A stretch of 32,920 nt of DNA from CAYZPB01 sp964480445 (GTDB lineage: Bacteria; Bacillota; Bacilli; Tepidibacillales; Tepidibacillaceae). Below are positions 32,049 to 32,920 of this stretch, one piece after another. Each line of letters starts with the position of its first letter. Within the stretch, counting starts at the first letter, position 1. Location: positions 1 to 32,920 of the forward strand of contig CAYZPB010000004.1 of the NCBI GenBank assembly GCA_964480445.1, read 5' to 3'. A program made the position numbers and the translations under genes. The notes beneath the pieces were generated by a model. The model did not search any database. It saw nothing but the letters and a program-made list of their open reading frames with translations, and was not told the origin of the DNA.

Positions 32049-32588
32049 TTAGATTCCATTCATTCCGAAACCATTACCACCCATACCCTTGCTATTTCCT
32101 TTACCAAACTGGCCTTGGAAATTTTGTTTCATTTCCATTTTGTTGTTTTTGTTACCAAATCCTTGTTGTCCCATTTCAGTTCTATTAATCTTTTGTTCAA
32201 CATTTGCTTCAACTTTTGATAACATAAAACTCTGACGTTCTTCTGTTATAACACCATCAGCATACAAACCGTTTATTTGATCAATTTTGTTAGCAACTAA
32301 AGCAGCAGTTAATTCTGTAGCAGATAAACCTTTTGCAGTCGCAATCTCAATAATTGACTTTCCAGCAACTCGTTCATTATATAATTCTTCCCCAGATAGT
32401 CCAAGTTGCTCCGCTGTAAAAGTATGCTGTGTACCAGCAAAATATTTGCCCATACCATTACCGTTTGCTGCTCTTGCTTGTTGTGCTGCTTGAAAATCTG
32501 TGTAACTAACTGATGCAAGAACTGGTGTTATTGCTAAGGCTAAACCAATCACTAGCACTAAAACAATCATCAATGTTTTTTTCTTCAT
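32049..32588 (-). CDS. Exported protein with DUF2680-like core and Met/Gly/Asn-rich tail
   Basis: 179 residues. Signal peptide KKK plus a hydrophobic core (5-20) with likely cleavage after VLA/S near 25. The core AEQLGLSGEELYNERVAGKS, then IIEIATAKGLSATELTAALV and YADGVITEERQSFMLSKV resemble DUF2680-type helical repeats of exported Bacillota proteins. The last 45 residues are low-complexity, rich in Gly, Asn, Met, Gln and Lys with several 'GMGG/GFG' steps and five Met. Such tails sometimes bind metals, which is only a suggestion. AAGGAGGG nine bases before ATG. It is a single-gene unit. Between it and tRNA-Leu (32589-32854) I see only a terminator and short repeats. Confidence 0.75.
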   Translation of the reverse strand: MKKKTLMIVLVLVIGLALAITPVLASVSYTDFQAAQQARAANGNGMGKYFAGTQHTFTAEQLGLSGEELYNERVAGKSIIEIATAKGLSATELTAALVANKIDQINGLYADGVITEERQSFMLSKVEANVEQKINRTEMGQQGFGNKNNKMEMKQNFQGQFGKGNSKGMGGNGFGMNGI

Positions 32589-32721
32589 ATCTTCTTCCCT
32601 CCTTTTTATTCTTAATTTCTGTCTGTGTCATTATAGTAACAGTTAAATATTTAGAGAGTATGGTGAAAATATTAAGATTTCTTATGATTCTAGCTAATAA
32701 ACGTTATTTAATAGTTAAAAT

Positions 32722-32745
32722 TAAAAAAACATGCCTTCGCATGCT
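32722..32745 (-). terminator. Terminator after tRNA-Leu
   Basis: Stem CATGC/GCATG (32743-32739 with 32734-32730 read on the minus strand) with a GAAG tetraloop, extended by a G-T and an A-T pair, followed by seven T residues. It should end the tRNA transcript coming from the right. Confidence 0.75.
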
Positions 32746-32761
32746 GTTTTCAAGAGCTGTT

Positions 32762-32787
32762 GTAGTGAAAATAAACACTAATGGTGC
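32762..32787 (-). repeat. 26-bp direct repeat, copy distal to tRNA-Leu
   Basis: Identical over 26 bases to 32835-32860, with a period of 73. It contains a copy of the last bases of tRNA-Leu (GCACCA on the minus strand) plus 20 bases of its 3' flank. The flank holds a small inverted repeat TAGTG...CACTA. Confidence 0.9.
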
Positions 32788-32834
32788 ACCCGCAGGGCAC
32801 AACAATCTTATTTTAGCACTGGAGTCAACTCAAC

Positions 32835-32860
32835 GTAGTGAAAATAAACACTAATGGTGC
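32835..32860 (-). repeat. 26-bp direct repeat, copy at the 3' end of tRNA-Leu
   Basis: Same 26 bases as 32762-32787. Here the first six bases (minus strand) are the true 3' end of tRNA-Leu, including its CCA. The 47 bases between the copies contain a hairpin (GTGCCC-TGC-GGGTGC) but no recognisable tRNA. Confidence 0.9.
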
Positions 32861-32920
32861 CGAGGACCGGAATCGAACCGGTACGGTAGTCACCTACCGC
32901 AGGATTTTAAGTCCTGTGCG
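32855..32920 (-). tRNA. tRNA-Leu (anticodon TAA), 3' part
   Basis: 66 bases of a class II tRNA; the 5' acceptor strand and D arm are beyond the window. Anticodon stem CAGGA/TCCTG with loop CTTAAAA (TAA, leucine), long variable arm CGGTAGGTGACTACCG, T arm ACCGG-TTCGATT-CCGGT, acceptor CCTCGGC, discriminator A and encoded CCA. Confidence 0.93.

Noticed and set aside
32513..32854. 113-residue plus-strand open frame
   Set aside because: It begins inside the exported-protein gene on the other strand and runs through the terminator and the repeats next to tRNA-Leu. No ribosome site and no protein-like composition.
32762..32860. Possible short CRISPR array
   Set aside because: Only two repeat copies, one of which is explained by the tRNA-Leu 3' end. 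No cas genes in the window.

Overview
The window reads as a chromosomal segment of a low-GC, Gram-positive (Bacillota) bacterium. The base composition is AT-rich, Shine-Dalgarno sites are strong (AAGGAGG type), and promoters are mostly TTGACA/TATAAT type. Gram-positive hallmark families are present: a complete MraZ-to-FtsQ division and cell wall cluster, LytR-CpsA-Psr, a Spx-family regulator, YolD plus a Y-family polymerase under a Bacillus-type LexA box, DUF1292 and acuABC. MurE carries the DNPR motif of meso-diaminopimelate ligases. A 2-hydroxyacyl-CoA-dehydratase-type Fe-S protein with its ATPase activator suggests an anaerobic or facultative life style. That last point, and any finer taxonomy, is inference.

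Layout. (1) 1-11.6 kb, minus strand: dcw operon mraZ-rsmH-ftsL-pbpB-murE-murF-mraY-murD-murG-murB-ftsQ (ftsQ runs off the left edge). It is driven by one clear promoter overlapped by four MraZ boxes spaced exactly 10 bp. No ftsW/spoVE lies between murD and murG. (2) 11.6-12.9 kb: a Spx/MgsR-like gene divergent from a SufR-like winged-helix regulator, with back-to-back promoters around a 16-bp palindrome. (3) 12.9-20.3 kb, minus strand: MidA-like methyltransferase, CapA-like phosphoesterase, metallo-beta-lactamase-fold hydrolase, LCP protein, endonuclease IV, alpha/beta hydrolase, YolD and Y-family polymerase. The last three form a probable SOS unit. (4) 20.3-21.5 kb: a DUF1292 protein and an exported copper-amine-oxidase-N-domain-like protein. 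(5) 21.6-25.9 kb, minus strand: a preQ1-I riboswitch with a legible terminator/antiterminator switch controls HgdB-like, BadF-like activator, queD, queE, folE and queC. (6) 25.9-28.4 kb, minus strand: acuA-acuB-acuC. (7) 28.5-31.4 kb, plus strand: a three-gene ABC transporter of the COG2984/COG4120/COG1101 type. (8) 31.4-32.9 kb, minus strand: a small membrane protein apparently co-transcribed with tRNA-Val(GAC), an exported Met/Gly/Asn-rich protein, and tRNA-Leu(UAA) with a short duplication at its 3' end.

How the genes work together. The left third makes UDP-MurNAc-pentapeptide, lipid I and lipid II and supplies division proteins. FolE, QueD, QueE and QueC convert GTP to preQ0 for the tRNA modification queuosine. 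The riboswitch should shut the operon off when preQ1 is plentiful. The most interesting feature is that the first two genes under that riboswitch are not known queuosine genes. They are a lone HgdB-type Fe-S protein and its ASKHA ATPase activator, a pair that elsewhere drives difficult low-potential reductions. A missing reductive step in queuosine synthesis is the obvious hypothesis.

No stretch longer than 300 bases lacks a gene. The larger gaps are described as regulatory features. The 266 bases at 32589-32854 hold only a terminator and two copies of a 26-bp repeat.
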